Source: Kocuria sp. (GTDB lineage Bacteria > Actinomycetota > Actinomycetes > Actinomycetales > Micrococcaceae). From it: 31,518 bases of DNA. The stretch is from positions 1 to 31,518 of the forward strand of contig JAKDJD010000028.1 of assembly GCA_030454085.1 (NCBI GenBank), read 5' to 3'. Of the stretch, positions 10,401 through 19,695 are shown piece after piece. The notes beneath the pieces are model-generated. The model saw only the letters and a list, made by a program, of their open reading frames with translations, had not been told where the DNA came from and made no database searches. Position numbers and translations under genes: made by a program. Within the stretch, counting starts at the first letter, position 1. Each line of letters starts with the position of its first letter.

Positions 10401-12151
10401 TGACCAGCCTGTACCTGACCAATGCCACGGACATTCAGATCAAGATGGCGCAGGGGGCCAAGCCGGGCGAGGGCGGCCAGCTCATGTCCGCCAAGGTCTA
10501 CCCTTGGGTCGCTCGCACGCGTCACGCGACTCCTGGGGTCTCCCTGATCTCGCCGCCTCCTCACCACGACATCTACTCGATCGAGGACCTTGCGCAGCTG
10601 ATCTACGATCTCAAACGGGCGAACCCTGAGGCCCGGGTGCACGTGAAGCTGGTTTCCGAAATCGGGATCGGCACGGTCGCGAGCGGTGTGACGAAGGCGA
10701 AGGCCGACGTCGTCCTCGTGTCGGGGCACGACGGCGGGACCGGCGCCGCGCCCATGAATTCCCTCAAGCATGCGGGTGCGCCCTGGGAGCTCGGCCTCGC
10801 CGAGACCCAGCAGACCCTACTGCTCAATGGGCTTCGCGACCGCGTCGTCGTGCAGGCGGACGGGCAGATGAAGACGGGACGCGACGTCGTCGTGGCCGCA
10901 CTGCTCGGCGCGGAGGAGTACGGTTTCGCAACGGCGCCCCTGGTGGTCGAAGGGTGCATCATGATGCGCAAGTGCCACCTGGATACGTGCCCGGTCGGTG
11001 TCGCGACCCAGAATCCGAAGCTGCGCGAGCGGTTCACCGGCAAGGCCGACCACGTGGTCAACTTCTTCGAATTCATTGCGGAAGAGGTTCGTGAATACCT
11101 GGCCGAGCTGGGTTTCCGGAGCCTGGACGAGGCCATTGGCCACGCCGAGGTGCTGGATACCCGCAAGGCGGTCGCACATTGGAAGGCCGAGGGGCTCGAC
11201 CTGCGCCATATTCTCCGGTCCACCGCCGACGAATACGGCAACCAGGGGACCAGGAACACTCGGCCGCAGGATCACGAGCTCGATAAGCACATGGACAACG
11301 AGCTGATTCGGCTGTCCAAGCCGGCCTTGACGCACCGCACACCGGTCTCGATGGATCACCCCATCATCAACACGGATCGAGCGGTCGGAACGATGCTCGG
11401 CCACCGGGTGACCAAGACCTTCGGAGCGGAGTTCCTGGACCATGACACGATCACGGTCAATCTCCACGGTCAGGCAGGGCAGTCCCTGGGCGCATTCCTG
11501 CCCCAGGGAATCACGTTGAGGCTCACGGGCGACTCGAACGACTACACGGGCAAGGGGCTCTCCGGCGGACGCATTATCATCCGACCCGAGGCCGACGCCC
11601 TGTTCGAGGCCCAGGACAACGTGATCGCGGGAAACGTGATCGGGTACGGGGCAACCAGTGGCGAACTGTTCCTGAGGGGACAGGTGGGGGAGCGATTCCT
11701 CGTGCGCAATTCAGGTGCCACCGCCGTGGTCGAAGGCATTGGCGACCACGGGTGCGAGTACATGACGGGCGGTGTTGCGCTCATCATCGGTCAGACCGGT
11801 CGCAACTTCGGCGCCGGGATGTCCGGTGGCGTGGCCTACGTCCTGGATCTGGACCTGGCCGACGTGAACAAGGCCGCGCGTGAATCGGGTGAGCTGACGT
11901 TCTCCGGTCTGGACGAGGACGACGAAAAACTCGTGAGGAGCTTGTTGGAGAAGCACTTCGCGGAAACCGGTTCCACGGTTGCCCAGACGATGCTGGCAGA
12001 TCCTGCTGGGTCCATGGCGCGGCTGACCCGGGTTCTTCCCCGCGATTTCGCGGCAGTCCAAGGAATTCGGACCCGGGCCGAGGCCGAAGGAAATGATCCG
12101 GACAGCGATCCGGTGTGGCAGGAGATTTTGGAGGTGACCGCGCGTGGCTGA
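7490..12151 (+). CDS. gltB: Glutamate synthase (NADPH) large subunit
   Basis: GltB makes two glutamates from glutamine and 2-oxoglutarate (GOGAT). GTG 7490 follows GAGGAAGAGAGG at 7471-7482; the in-frame upstream extension to 7328 has no such support. The product has 1553 residues, normal for bacterial large subunits. An N-terminal propeptide of about 41 residues ends before Cys42 in DACGLAMI, the nucleophile of the class II amidotransferase domain. The FMN/synthase domain shows AKPGEGGQL and [18 protein letters not shown]. The Fe-S cysteines are in [15 protein letters not shown] (C-x5-C-x4-C). The C-terminal beta-helix domain carries the repeated glycine pattern [21 protein letters not shown]. 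It overlaps gltD by eight bases. Confidence 0.98.
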   Translation: MTGFETPRSTTEPGEVRSPFTAFADIPEKDGLYDPDFEKDACGLAMIANLTGEATHDVVDKALTALRSLEHRGAVGADEGTGDGAGLLTQVPDEFFRKSVEFSLPEPGKYAVGTAYLPTHGENAEELQDSLTEMAEAEGLQVLGWREVPVDETVVGASARAVMPYFVQMFVSEAVNEVTEEAFTGHIPVVDLDPDQERRQLDQKAFRIRKRSQHKLGIYFPSFSTRTITYKGMLTTAQLEPFYPDLSDPLFSTRLAIVHSRFSTNTFPSWPLAQPFRTIAHNGEINTVKGNRNWMRARQSQLKSPLLGRHPEELFPICSVGASDSQSLDEVAELLMLSGRSMPEAIMMMIPEAWENHETMDENRRAFYRYHASLMEPWDGPAAVTFTDGDMVGSVLDRNGLRPGRYWQTDDGLVVFASEVGVVDLGDTKIVAKGRVSPGTMFLVDTKEGRIVPDQEIKDQVAARNPWKEWADQNIFTLDDLPEREHRNPPAQSILVRQQIFGYTHEELTSILGPMAAKGAEPIYAMGTDTPIAVLAKRPRLLFDYFIQSFAQVTNPPLDSIREELVTSLRSSLGPNGNLLRNGFVTSRQLELDFPVIDNDQLDKIMHIEDEDGMATALKVRGLYEPAGGAASLRSRLSEICEKVSAAVNRGVEYVVLSDRNANANWAPIPSLLLTAAVHHHLLRSATRTKVGLVVEAGDVREVHHVAALVGFGASAVNPYLAMESVEQLVRTGALEGVTAEQATRNLIKALGKGLQKIMSKMGISTVSSYCGAQTFEALGLSQAFVDEYFTGTHSQMGGVGLSVISDEVKARHDRAYPQDGVKVPYRDLESGGEYDWRRDGAPHLFNPHTIFRLQHSTKTRRYDIFKSYTKLVDDQSKDLMTLRGLLDFAPRRQSVPLEEVESVSSIVKRFSTGAMSYGSISQEAHETLAIAMNRLGAKSNTGEGGEDLERLLDPERRSAIKQVASGRFGVTSLYLTNATDIQIKMAQGAKPGEGGQLMSAKVYPWVARTRHATPGVSLISPPPHHDIYSIEDLAQLIYDLKRANPEARVHVKLVSEIGIGTVASGVTKAKADVVLVSGHDGGTGAAPMNSLKHAGAPWELGLAETQQTLLLNGLRDRVVVQADGQMKTGRDVVVAALLGAEEYGFATAPLVVEGCIMMRKCHLDTCPVGVATQNPKLRERFTGKADHVVNFFEFIAEEVREYLAELGFRSLDEAIGHAEVLDTRKAVAHWKAEGLDLRHILRSTADEYGNQGTRNTRPQDHELDKHMDNELIRLSKPALTHRTPVSMDHPIINTDRAVGTMLGHRVTKTFGAEFLDHDTITVNLHGQAGQSLGAFLPQGITLRLTGDSNDYTGKGLSGGRIIIRPEADALFEAQDNVIAGNVIGYGATSGELFLRGQVGERFLVRNSGATAVVEGIGDHGCEYMTGGVALIIGQTGRNFGAGMSGGVAYVLDLDLADVNKAARESGELTFSGLDEDDEKLVRSLLEKHFAETGSTVAQTMLADPAGSMARLTRVLPRDFAAVQGIRTRAEAEGNDPDSDPVWQEILEVTARG

Positions 12152-13604
12152 TCCCCGTGGCTTTCTGACGTACGAACATCGCGCTGACCGGCCCAAGCGG
12201 CCGGTCCCGGTGCGAATCCTGGACTGGAAGGAAGTCCAGGTCGAGCAGGACTCGGCGACACTCAAGCAGCAGGCGTCCCGTTGCATGGACTGCGGCGTCC
12301 CCTTCTGCCACCAGGGCTGTCCCCTGGGGAATCTGATTCCCGAGTGGAACGACTTGATGTGGCAGGGAAGAACGGACGAGGCCGTGCAGAGAATGCACGC
12401 GACCAACAATTTTCCGGAGTTCACGGGCCGTGTGTGCCCCGCACCGTGCGAGTCCTCGTGCGTGCTGGGGATCAACCAGCCTGCGGTCACGATCAAGCAG
12501 ATCGAATACACGATCGGCGAGAAGGCCTTCGACGAGGGCCTGATCGAGCCTCACTTGCCGGAACGCCTGGTGGACAAGACGGTGGCCGTGGTCGGCTCTG
12601 GGCCGGCGGGGCTTGCCGCCGCCCAGCAATTGACGCAAGCGGGTTACACGGTCGCGGTGTACGAGCGCGATGACCGCATCGGAGGCCTGCTCAGGTACGG
12701 GATCCCGGACTTCAAGATGGAGAAGTCCGTTCTCGACCGTCGCCTCGACGTCATGCGCGCCGAAGGCACGAGGTTCCGCGCCGGGGTGGAGATCGGCAAG
12801 GACATCCCGTGGGACCAGTTGCGTCGGAGGTACGACGCCGTGGTGGTTGCGACGGGTGCGACCAAACCGCGTGATCTGCCGATCCCGGGGCGCGACCTGT
12901 CAGGGGTCCATTTCGCCATGGAGTACCTGGTGCAATCCAACCGTGTCGGAGCCGGCGACGAGGTTCCCGAACAGATCAATGCCGAGGGCAAGCACGTGGT
13001 GATTCTCGGTGGCGGCGATACGGGTGCCGACTGCATCGGAACCGCGAACCGCCAGAAGGCGGCATCGGTCACGACTCTTGCGATCGGCAAGAGGCCGCCC
13101 GAGGACCGCGCCGAGCACGAGCCGTGGCCGATGTTCCCTCATCTCTTCGAGGTCGCGAGTGCGCACGAAGAAGGCGGGGAACGCAATTACCTCGCCTCGA
13201 CCGTGGAGTTCGTGGGGGAGAACGGTCAGGTCACGGGCATCAAGATCGCCGAGACGGAATATCGCGAGGACGGGACCCGAGGCCCGAAGGAAGGCTCCGA
13301 GAGAATCATCCCGGCGGACCTGGTGTTCCTGGCCCTGGGCTTCACGGGACAGGATTCCGAGGCCATCGCGGAGCAGGCCGGTGCCGAGTTGGACCGGCGC
13401 TCCAATGTCTCCCGGGGAGAGGACTACATGACCAACGTTCCGGGCATCTTCTCCTGCGGCGACGCCGGCCGTGGACAGTCGCTGGTCGTGTGGGCCATCG
13501 CTGAGGGGCGTGCCTGCGCGGCCGCCGTCGAACGCCACCTGGTCGGCAGCACGCTGCTCCCTGAGCCCGTCGCGCCCTCGGATCGACCGATCGACCTTCT
13601 GTAG
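12144..13604 (+). CDS. gltD: Glutamate synthase small subunit
   Basis: GltD feeds electrons from NADPH through FAD and Fe-S clusters to GltB. The GTG start lies within the end of gltB and follows a GGAGGTGA site at 12130-12137. The product has 486 residues. Cysteines 47, 50, 55 and 59 ([13 protein letters not shown]) and 98, 102 and 106 (CPAPCESSC) build the cluster-binding domain. GSGPAG at 151-156 is the first dinucleotide-binding fold, and [11 protein letters not shown] is the second. The C-terminal [20 protein letters not shown] is the FAD-contacting motif of this family. A strong terminator follows about 95 bases downstream. Confidence 0.97.
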   Translation: MADPRGFLTYEHRADRPKRPVPVRILDWKEVQVEQDSATLKQQASRCMDCGVPFCHQGCPLGNLIPEWNDLMWQGRTDEAVQRMHATNNFPEFTGRVCPAPCESSCVLGINQPAVTIKQIEYTIGEKAFDEGLIEPHLPERLVDKTVAVVGSGPAGLAAAQQLTQAGYTVAVYERDDRIGGLLRYGIPDFKMEKSVLDRRLDVMRAEGTRFRAGVEIGKDIPWDQLRRRYDAVVVATGATKPRDLPIPGRDLSGVHFAMEYLVQSNRVGAGDEVPEQINAEGKHVVILGGGDTGADCIGTANRQKAASVTTLAIGKRPPEDRAEHEPWPMFPHLFEVASAHEEGGERNYLASTVEFVGENGQVTGIKIAETEYREDGTRGPKEGSERIIPADLVFLALGFTGQDSEAIAEQAGAELDRRSNVSRGEDYMTNVPGIFSCGDAGRGQSLVVWAIAEGRACAAAVERHLVGSTLLPEPVAPSDRPIDLL

Positions 13605-13697
13605 AGGGCGGCTCGGGCGTCGGCTCGGGGACGGACTCCGCGGAGAACCCGGCGAACCCAGCCTGCGCGCCTCGAGGACTCCAACGCAGTCTGACAG

Positions 13698-13735
13698 GAC
13701 CCCCACTCACCGTCGGGTGGGTGGGGGTCTTTTCT
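13698..13735 (+). terminator. Intrinsic terminator of gltBD
   Basis: Arms 13698-13711 and 13716-13729 form a 14-bp stem with one G-T wobble and the four-base loop GTCG, followed directly by TTTT and a T-rich stretch. It is a textbook Rho-independent terminator for the long + strand operon. Confidence 0.92.
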
Positions 13736-13831
13736 GTTTGTGCTGAGGACCCTTCACCGGCCCCGACCTCCGAGTCGTCGATCTGTGGACAACCGCGTCG
13801 GTGGGGGTGCCGTACGCACTACCGTACGAAT

Positions 13832-13887
13832 GAAAAATGCGGGCCTTGTGTACCACTTTAAGTAGTACATAAGGCCCGCTGTTTTAT
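13832..13887 (-). terminator. Terminator downstream of tRNA-Leu
   Basis: Arms 13839-13853 and 13865-13879 (GCGGGCCTT core) form a 15-bp stem with one wobble. On the - strand the stem is followed by ATTTTTC (complement of 13833-13838), ending the tRNA transcript. On the + strand TGTTTTATT follows, so it may work in both directions. Confidence 0.88.
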
Positions 13888-13891
13888 TGGC

Positions 13892-13976
13892 TGGTGCCCA
13901 AGGTGGGACTCGAACCCACACTCCGTGAAGAACCGCATTTTGAGTGCGGCGCGTCTGCCAATTCCGCCACTTGGGC
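13892..13976 (-). tRNA. tRNA-Leu (anticodon CAA)
   Basis: The - strand reads as an 85-nt class II tRNA including an encoded CCA. The acceptor stem GCCCAAG pairs with CTTGGGC, the discriminator is A, and CCA follows. The anticodon arm is CCGCA-CTCAAAA-TGCGG, giving anticodon CAA, which reads the Leu codon UUG. A long variable arm lies between TGCGG and the T arm (GTGGG-TTCGAGT-CCCAC), as expected for tRNA-Leu. It is a single-gene unit ended by the adjacent hairpin. Confidence 0.97.
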
Positions 13977-14050
13977 AAGTTGGATAGTGACCCTAGGGCC
14001 ACGTCCGAACCACGATTACTTTACACAATCGCTCACACAACACGAAATCC

Positions 14051-14106
14051 CTCATGGAGACGGGTGTCCATGAGACGGCGGGGCGGGGCGTGAGCCCCGT
14101 CCCGCC
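14051..14106 (-). terminator. Tandem hairpins downstream of pyk
   Basis: On the - strand, after the pyk stop, a GC-rich hairpin (arms 14077-14089 and 14094-14106, 13 bp with one mismatch, loop of four) is followed by a perfect 8-bp hairpin (CTCATGGA at 14051-14058 with TCCATGAG at 14067-14074). Only a short T-run follows, so termination strength is uncertain, but paired hairpins of this kind often end transcription units in high-GC actinobacteria. Confidence 0.6.
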
Positions 14107-14135
14107 AACGCGCGGTCAGGTTGTGCGAGGTGGTC

Positions 14136-15605
14136 CTAGTGCTGGTACGGCCCCAGCTTCTCGCGGCTCTCCGGAGTCCGGGCGCCGTGGTCGTCCAAGT
14201 CGCCGACCCTGTGCACCTTGACCATGTTGGTGGATCCGGCCACGCCGAGGGGCGAACCAGCGGTCAGGACCAACAGTTCGTCCTTCTGCACCAGGTTGTG
14301 CTTGAGCAGGTAGCGGTCCACGGCCTCCGTCATGCTGTCGGTGTCCGAGTGCTCCTCCTGCAACGCGGCGTCGACACCCCAGAACAGGGCCATGAACGCC
14401 TTGACCTTGGGCTCCGGTGTGAAGGCCAGGACCGGCTTGGTCGGGCGGAGGCGGCACAGACGGCGCGCCGAGTCGCCCGACTGGGTGAAGGTGCAGATGT
14501 AGTTGACGTTCAGCTGGTCGGCAATGTTCACCGCTGCCAGCGTGACGGCCCCTCCACGGGTCCGCGGGCTCGATCCCAGCTCCGGCATGCGGTCCATGCC
14601 GTGCTGCTCGGTGGACTCCACAATGCGTGCCATGGTCTGGATCGTGATGATCGGGTACTTGCCGACCGAGGTCTCGCCCGAAAGCATCACGGCGTCGGCA
14701 CCGTCGAGAATCGCGTTGGCGCAGTCCGAAGCCTCGGCGCGCGTCGGCATGGGGTTGTTGATCATCGACTCAAGGACCTGGGTCGCCACGATGACCGGCT
14801 TCGCCCACCGGCGTGCGAGCGTGATTGCGCGCTTCTGCACCAGCGGAACGTCCTCGAGCGGGTATTCAACACCCAGGTCGCCGCGGGCCACCATGATGCC
14901 GTCGAACTTGTCCACGATGTCCTGCAGGTTCTCCACTGCTTGCGGCTTCTCGATCTTGGCGATCACCGGGAGGCGCAGGTCTTCCTCGTCCATGATCTCG
15001 TGGACGCGGGTGATGTCGTCACCCGAACGGACGAAGGACAGGGCAATGATGTCGACGCCGGTTCGCAGCGCCCAGCGCAGGTCGCCCTCGTCCTTTTCGG
15101 TCAGGGCGGGCACCGAGACGGCCACGCCGGGAAGGTTGATTCCCTTGTGGTCCGATACCGTGCCGCCGACGACGACGCGAGTCGTCACCGTGGTTTCATC
15201 CACGTGGGTCGCTTCGAGGCGGACCTTGCCGTCGTCGATCAGGAGGGCATCGCCCGGGTGGACGTCGCCAGGAAGGCCCTTGTAGGTGGTCCCACAGATC
15301 TCCTGGTTGCCAGGAATGTCTTCGACGGTGATCTTGAAGGTGTCGCCCGGTGCGAGGTCGACCGGGCCGTCGGCGAAGGTCTCCAGGCGAATCTTGGGGC
15401 CCTGGATGTCGGCGAGGATGGCGACGTTCTTGTCGAGGTCTGCGGCGGCACGCCGCACGTTGTCATAGTTCTGGATGTGGACGTCATGGTCGCCATGGCT
15501 CATGTTCAGGCGGGCGACGTTGAGTCCTGCGGAGATGGCCTCCGAGACTTTCTCGTAGCTGGAAAGGGCGGGTCCTAGGGTACTTACGATTTTTGCGCGT
15601 CTCAT
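14136..15605 (-). CDS. pyk: Pyruvate kinase
   Basis: Pyruvate kinase makes ATP and pyruvate from phosphoenolpyruvate and ADP in glycolysis. The 489-residue product starts with [13 protein letters not shown], the canonical N-terminus, at ATG 15605; a 34-residue in-frame extension to 15707 does not resemble the family. Landmarks in order: [27 protein letters not shown], the catalytic lysine in [23 protein letters not shown], and the signature region [12 protein letters not shown] followed by [14 protein letters not shown]. The C-terminal third is the allosteric domain. The ribosome-binding site is weak (GTTGAAG). The gene is monocistronic, facing its tRNA neighbour and divergent from the flavodoxin-like gene. 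Confidence 0.97.
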   Translation of the reverse strand: MRRAKIVSTLGPALSSYEKVSEAISAGLNVARLNMSHGDHDVHIQNYDNVRRAAADLDKNVAILADIQGPKIRLETFADGPVDLAPGDTFKITVEDIPGNQEICGTTYKGLPGDVHPGDALLIDDGKVRLEATHVDETTVTTRVVVGGTVSDHKGINLPGVAVSVPALTEKDEGDLRWALRTGVDIIALSFVRSGDDITRVHEIMDEEDLRLPVIAKIEKPQAVENLQDIVDKFDGIMVARGDLGVEYPLEDVPLVQKRAITLARRWAKPVIVATQVLESMINNPMPTRAEASDCANAILDGADAVMLSGETSVGKYPIITIQTMARIVESTEQHGMDRMPELGSSPRTRGGAVTLAAVNIADQLNVNYICTFTQSGDSARRLCRLRPTKPVLAFTPEPKVKAFMALFWGVDAALQEEHSDTDSMTEAVDRYLLKHNLVQKDELLVLTAGSPLGVAGSTNMVKVHRVGDLDDHGARTPESREKLGPYQH

Positions 15606-15984
15606 ATCTTCAACTCTAGTTCGACAAAAGCCACATGAACAGTCAGGCGCGCACCCGTATCGCTGACTCGCAGTCGCCAGCCCGCCGTGGCAGACGGGTT
15701 GATCCATCTCACTATCGATCCCGTCAACACCGCATTTTCAAGGGGAAGTGTGTGAAATATCCGTGTACATCCGGGGCGGCCGCCGGCCCAAGCCGTCTGC
15801 AAAGGAATCCAAAAAACCCACATTTCCCCACACGCGAGCGGTGTCTCGTCGGGAACGGCCGCCAACGAATCGATAGGGTTGGGGGAGAATCCCCGGGCTC
15901 GGGAGCTGGTCGGGTTCCGTATGCATCACCGGAATCTTCAGGCCTTGTCTCCGTCCCGGACTACTGCCTGACACAGGAGAGTCC
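15606..15984. promoter_or_regulatory. Divergent intergenic region between pyk and flavodoxin-like gene
   Basis: No supported gene is present in these 379 bases; the short open frames here match nothing recognisable. On the - strand, TTGACG (complement of 15722-15727) is a good -35 candidate for pyk, but no matching -10 at ideal spacing was found. On the + strand AGGAG at 15975-15979 is the ribosome-binding site of the downstream gene. Confidence 0.35.
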
Positions 15985-16521
15985 ATGACCAGCACCCTCG
16001 TCATCTACGGTTCGAACTACGGCTACACACGCACTTACGCGGAATGGATCGCCGAGGACACCAATGGCCGCGCCGTCTCCGCAGACCAGGTCGGTGCCGC
16101 TGAGATAGACGCCGCCGACGTCGTCGTCATCGGAGCCAGCGACTACGCGGGAAAGCTGACAGCGGCGGACCGGATCCGTGATCTGGCCGCAGACCTGCGC
16201 GAGAAGAAGGTCGCCTACTTCACCGTCTCCTTCTCGGGGGACGTCTCACAGCCGCGGGAAAAGCTCGACGGGGTTCTGGCGAAGAATCTGGGCGAGGCCT
16301 ATCACGAGGGCGCCCCGACCGGTCACTTCCGTGGCGGGATGGACTATTCGCAGCTGTCCCGCGCGCACAAGACCGCGATGATGGGTGTGCGCACTTTCCT
16401 CAAGTCCAAGCCCAATAAGTCAGAAACGGATCTCCAAATGATCGAGTGCTATGGCGGCTCGGCGGACTATCGCGACCGTGCCTCGATCGCTCCGTTGGTC
16501 TCCGCCGTCAAGGCCCTCTGA
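15985..16521 (+). CDS. Flavodoxin-domain protein (HemG-like fold)
   Basis: The 178-residue product is a stand-alone flavodoxin-like domain. The N-terminal strand and loop LVIYGSNYGYTRT (residues 5-17) match the FMN-phosphate loop. VVVIGASDYAGKL and the region AYFTVSFSGD give the next two flavin-contacting loops. FRGGMDYSQLS resembles the FRG-(A/G)-xDY segment of the HemG-type protoporphyrinogen oxidase/Flavodoxin_5 group. That makes an FMN-dependent oxidoreductase or electron carrier likely; the substrate is not evident, and heme synthesis cannot be claimed from context. The start follows AGGAG with five-base spacing. It is transcribed alone, divergent from pyk and convergent with the glycosyltransferase. 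Confidence 0.85.
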   Translation: MTSTLVIYGSNYGYTRTYAEWIAEDTNGRAVSADQVGAAEIDAADVVVIGASDYAGKLTAADRIRDLAADLREKKVAYFTVSFSGDVSQPREKLDGVLAKNLGEAYHEGAPTGHFRGGMDYSQLSRAHKTAMMGVRTFLKSKPNKSETDLQMIECYGGSADYRDRASIAPLVSAVKAL

Positions 16522-16670
16522 CCGGGTCAGGCAACCGCGGGTGGGTGCCTGCATACCGGCGAAGCTCGGTGATCCATCAACCTCTCGAAGAACCTGAGGC
16601 GTTGCACATCGCCCATACACCAGCTGGGTTGCCAGCCCGTTGAAGTCCTTGTGCAGGATCCTTTGGAGGC

Positions 16671-17648
16671 TCAGGGCCGTCGGGACCGCTTGAGGTAGGT
16701 GCCGTACAGCGTGCGATAGGCCGAGGGGGACAAGCGCAAGAGCATGCCGGCGGCACCGAAGAACGGGGCCGTCTTCAGCGTCCTCAGCACCAGAGGCAGT
16801 CGCAAGGCCGCCTGGCAGCCCTTCAAGTAGTCCCGCAGACTTTCCGGTTGTAGCCTCAGGGCGCTTTGTGCAGCGTTCAAGAAGCACAGAACCCACGCGA
16901 CCGCGAGAGCGTTCTTCTCCGCCTCGGTGCCCAGGTGCGCATTCGTTGCACTCTTGAGGTGCTCCACATGGCGCCAGCAGTCCTCCAGGGACGGACAGGC
17001 GGACCATGTGACGGGCGATTCGTCGACCGAATACCAGTAGAGGGCATCGCGCAAAATCTTGACCCTGCGTGCCCGCTTGAACGCTTGGACCGTGAACGCT
17101 TCGTCCTTGATGTTGCTGATCGGAGGAAAACGGACGCCGCGGATGCGGTTGGCCCGATAGATCTTGTCCCAGGCGTAGGGAGTGATTTCGTCCCTGAGGG
17201 CTTGCAACATCGCATCGTGGCCGGTGCAGGTCCCCGGTTCGCCCTGACGTCGGTACGTGGTTTCGCCTGATTCGTGGTGCAGGCTATGAGCGCACACCAT
17301 CACATCGCTCGTCGGAGTCACCGCGTTGTGCATGGTTTCAAGGAACGTCGGCGTGTACTGGTCGTCGGAATCGAGGAAAGCAATCCATCGCCCCTCTGCC
17401 TCCTTGAGCCCGTGGTTCCGGGTCTCCGCCAGACCGAGGTGTTCCTGATTTTCCAGGTAGCGGATTCGGGGGTCCGGATGGTTCCCGAGGTATTCGGCGA
17501 CCACCAATTTCACGTCATCGGGTGATGCGTCATTGACGATCAGCAGTTCGAAGTCCGGGTCAGTTTGGCCCGTGACACTTGTGATGGCGCGTTCGATCGT
17601 GTCCGCCGTGTTGAAGGCGGGCATGATCACACTCGTTCGAGGTGACAT
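16671..17648 (-). CDS. Family 2 glycosyltransferase
   Basis: This 325-residue GT-A fold enzyme probably transfers a sugar from a nucleotide-sugar donor to a cell-surface polymer. The N-terminal half is classical GT2: SVIMPAFNTADTIERAI, LLIVNDASPDD with Asp40, AETRNHGL, and the metal/donor-binding DSDD at 93-96. The C-terminal ~120 residues are helical and variable. No membrane anchor is obvious. The ATG has GGGAGA about ten bases upstream. It stands alone, without other polysaccharide genes nearby, although an LCP transferase lies 4 kb away. The acceptor cannot be predicted. Confidence 0.9.
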   Translation of the reverse strand: MSPRTSVIMPAFNTADTIERAITSVTGQTDPDFELLIVNDASPDDVKLVVAEYLGNHPDPRIRYLENQEHLGLAETRNHGLKEAEGRWIAFLDSDDQYTPTFLETMHNAVTPTSDVMVCAHSLHHESGETTYRRQGEPGTCTGHDAMLQALRDEITPYAWDKIYRANRIRGVRFPPISNIKDEAFTVQAFKRARRVKILRDALYWYSVDESPVTWSACPSLEDCWRHVEHLKSATNAHLGTEAEKNALAVAWVLCFLNAAQSALRLQPESLRDYLKGCQAALRLPLVLRTLKTAPFFGAAGMLLRLSPSAYRTLYGTYLKRSRRP

Positions 17649-17751
17649 GGTGTGTGGTTCTCCCGTGGAACTTGAAAGTGGTTCGACTATACGTGGGCGC
17701 AGACCACGTCCGGTCGATTGTGACGCCGATCCCTGGTCATGCGCGACCGGC

Positions 17752-17757
17752 TACACT
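17752..17757 (+). promoter_or_regulatory. -10 element (TACACT) for a leaderless start
   Basis: TACACT ends six bases before ATG 17764, the spacing at which the A of ATG becomes the transcription start in actinobacterial leaderless genes. No ribosome-binding site precedes the ATG. A clear -35 was not found. Confidence 0.45.
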
Positions 17758-17763
17758 GTGGGC

Positions 17764-18044
17764 ATGTCCAAGGAGCCACGGGATCCCCAGCTTGCGCCGT
17801 TCTGGACGGTTCGGGCACAGCTCGCGCGGTGCTGAGAACCACCCGGGTCGACGTCGTGCCGTTCGAACGGGTCGGCGAAGATCATGCCCTCGCCGAGGGA
17901 GAGGGGGACCGCACGCTGGCCTTCTGGCGCGGTGTGCACCGCGATTTCTTCGAACGGTTCGCCAGTCATGACCGAGGATTTCGTCAGGACATGCCGGTGG
18001 TCTGCGAACGCTTCCGTATGGTGTATCCGGAGGTTCGTGCCTGA
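17764..18044 (+). pseudogene. ASCH-domain protein, internally deleted and frameshifted
   Basis: From ATG 17764 the frame gives MSKEPRDPQLAPFW, which looks like the N-terminus of an ASCH-domain protein, but it stops at 17835. In another frame the sequence continues as LDGSGTARAVLRTTRVDVV and then reads PFERVGEDHALAEGEGDRTL and DMPVVCERFRMVYPE to the stop at 18044. That is the C-terminal half of the same family, which binds RNA or modified nucleosides. The family is normally about 150-170 residues, so roughly 60-80 codons of the middle are missing and the frame is broken at the join. The join sits at GTTCTGG, which serves both halves. The remaining reading frame is unlikely to give a working protein. 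Confidence 0.7.
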
Positions 18045-18078
18045 CGGAACGGCCTCGTACGGTGCATCCAACGGCCCC

Positions 18079-19695
18079 TCAGAACCCGCCGTCGTTGTAA
18101 ACGAATTCCCCTCCGACCACCGTGGCCACCGCCGAAACGTCTCCAGTGTGTTCCGCGGCAGATCTCACGATGTCGCGATCGAGGACGGTGAGGTCGGCGT
18201 CCATGCCGGCCCTGAGCGTTCCCAGGTGGTCCTCGTCGTGGGTCAAGTAGGCGCTGTCCGAGGTCAACGCGTGCAAAGCCGCACGCTGATCGATGCGCTG
18301 GTCCTCGCCCAAGGTGGAACCGCCACTGGTCCTTCGCGTGACCGCGGTGTGGAATGTCGACAAGGCATCCATGGGCGTGATCGGGCAGTCCGAATGCATC
18401 CCGAAATGCAGCCCGCCCTTCTGCGCATCCCGAGTTGGGTCGATTCTGGAGGCCCGATCGGCGCCGATGAATTGATCGCGATGACGGTCTCCCCAGTAAT
18501 AGATATGATTCGCAAAAATTGATGCCGTGGATCCCGATGCGACCAGGGAAGCAATATCTTCGGTCGAGGCCATTTGAAGATGTTCGAGCCGGTGCCTGGG
18601 ATCTTTTTGCCCCGACGTCTCGCGCAGTGCAGCGAATGCGCGGGCCACTGTCGATATGGCGAGATCGCCGTTGGCATGGACGGCGCATTGGCCCCCGGCG
18701 TCGTCGATGTGCCGCAGAATGTCCACGAGTTCTTCGGGGGAATAGAGAAGCTCACCGCATTCGGTGTCGAGACAGGAATACGGTTCTTTGAGCGCTCCGG
18801 AGAGACCCTGAATCGAGCCATCGGACCAGAACTTGGCGCCCGCGATCCGGTAATTTCCGGATGCGGGCCTTGCGAAGAGGTCAGGCGAATCGTTCAAGTA
18901 CTCCTGGGCGAGATCTGCCCTGATATATCCCGTGACCCTCAACGGCATATTGCCCTGGGCGGCCAGTGCCTGCCATGTCCGGAGCTCTTGGTCCCCAGCC
19001 ATGATGCCGACGGCGAGATCGTGGATCGAGGTCATGCCGCGTCGGACGGCGACGTCGGCCGTGTCGCGTGCTGCCTGTTCTATATCGGCGTCCGAGGGTT
19101 GCGGCATCGCGTCCAACGCCGCGTGCACGGCCCCCATTTCCCACATCAGACCGGTCAGTCTGCCTGATTCGTCGCGGATGAAGTGGCCGTTCGCCGGGTC
19201 CGGTCGGTCCTCATGGATGCCGGCCAGGTCGAGGGCCTTCGAATTGGCCACGACGAAGTGGGCCGAGATGTGCGAAATGACCACGGGCACGTCCCGACTC
19301 ACGGCGTCCAGATCATCCCGCGTTGGGTGACGCCCTTCCGTGAGCAGCGTGTTGTCGTAGCCCCATCCCCGCAACCACTGCCCGTCTGTGACGGACGGCA
19401 GGTTGGCGCGGAGAGCATCCTGGATATCCGCAATGGAGTATTCTCCCGTGCTGCGGCAGTCGGTCCAGTTCTGGGTCAGACCGAAGAAAATGGGGTGGAC
19501 ATGGGACTCGATGAGACCCGGGACGATGACGGCGCCGTCGAGGTCCACCTGCCTGGCTCCGGATCCGCCCGCGGCCCGGACCTCGTCCAGCGTTCCGGCC
19601 GACAGCACGCGACCCTGGTCCACTGCCAAGGCTTCGACCGGCTCGCTCCAGGCGTCCGTGCGGATGGTTCCGTTGAAGAACATGGTGGCTGACAT
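18079..19695 (-). CDS. Amidohydrolase family 3 (YtcJ-like) metal-dependent hydrolase
   Basis: The 538-residue product belongs to the YtcJ-like branch of the amidohydrolase superfamily. These enzymes hydrolyse amide or similar C-N bonds with one or two bound metals. Metal-binding elements are His65 and His67 (ESHVHP), the GAKFWSDGSIQG segment in mid-protein, AVHANGD, RLEHLQM and the late HFGMHSDCP aspartate. The C-terminal AGMDADLTVLDRD and VVGGEFVYN close the small beta-domain. The ATG follows the symporter stop with no gap (TGAATG), so it is translated by coupling; no independent ribosome-binding site is seen. The substrate is unknown. Coupling to a sodium symporter suggests an imported amide, ester or N-formylated compound. 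Confidence 0.9.
   Translation of the reverse strand: MSATMFFNGTIRTDAWSEPVEALAVDQGRVLSAGTLDEVRAAGGSGARQVDLDGAVIVPGLIESHVHPIFFGLTQNWTDCRSTGEYSIADIQDALRANLPSVTDGQWLRGWGYDNTLLTEGRHPTRDDLDAVSRDVPVVISHISAHFVVANSKALDLAGIHEDRPDPANGHFIRDESGRLTGLMWEMGAVHAALDAMPQPSDADIEQAARDTADVAVRRGMTSIHDLAVGIMAGDQELRTWQALAAQGNMPLRVTGYIRADLAQEYLNDSPDLFARPASGNYRIAGAKFWSDGSIQGLSGALKEPYSCLDTECGELLYSPEELVDILRHIDDAGGQCAVHANGDLAISTVARAFAALRETSGQKDPRHRLEHLQMASTEDIASLVASGSTASIFANHIYYWGDRHRDQFIGADRASRIDPTRDAQKGGLHFGMHSDCPITPMDALSTFHTAVTRRTSGGSTLGEDQRIDQRAALHALTSDSAYLTHDEDHLGTLRAGMDADLTVLDRDIVRSAAEHTGDVSAVATVVGGEFVYNDGGF

Noticed and set aside
8468..10771. A 767-codon open frame antisense to gltB.
   Set aside because: It is a compositional shadow of the high-GC gltB coding strand: no recognisable domain, His/Arg/Val-rich translation, and a fully conserved gene on the other strand.
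13754..14002. An 82-codon frame containing LPKWRNWQTRRTQNA.
   Set aside because: This is the translation of the tRNA-Leu gene itself, a familiar false protein call.
14121..15578. A 485-codon open frame on the + strand across pyk.
   Set aside because: pyk is unmistakable on the - strand; the opposite frame has no family features and is explained by codon bias.
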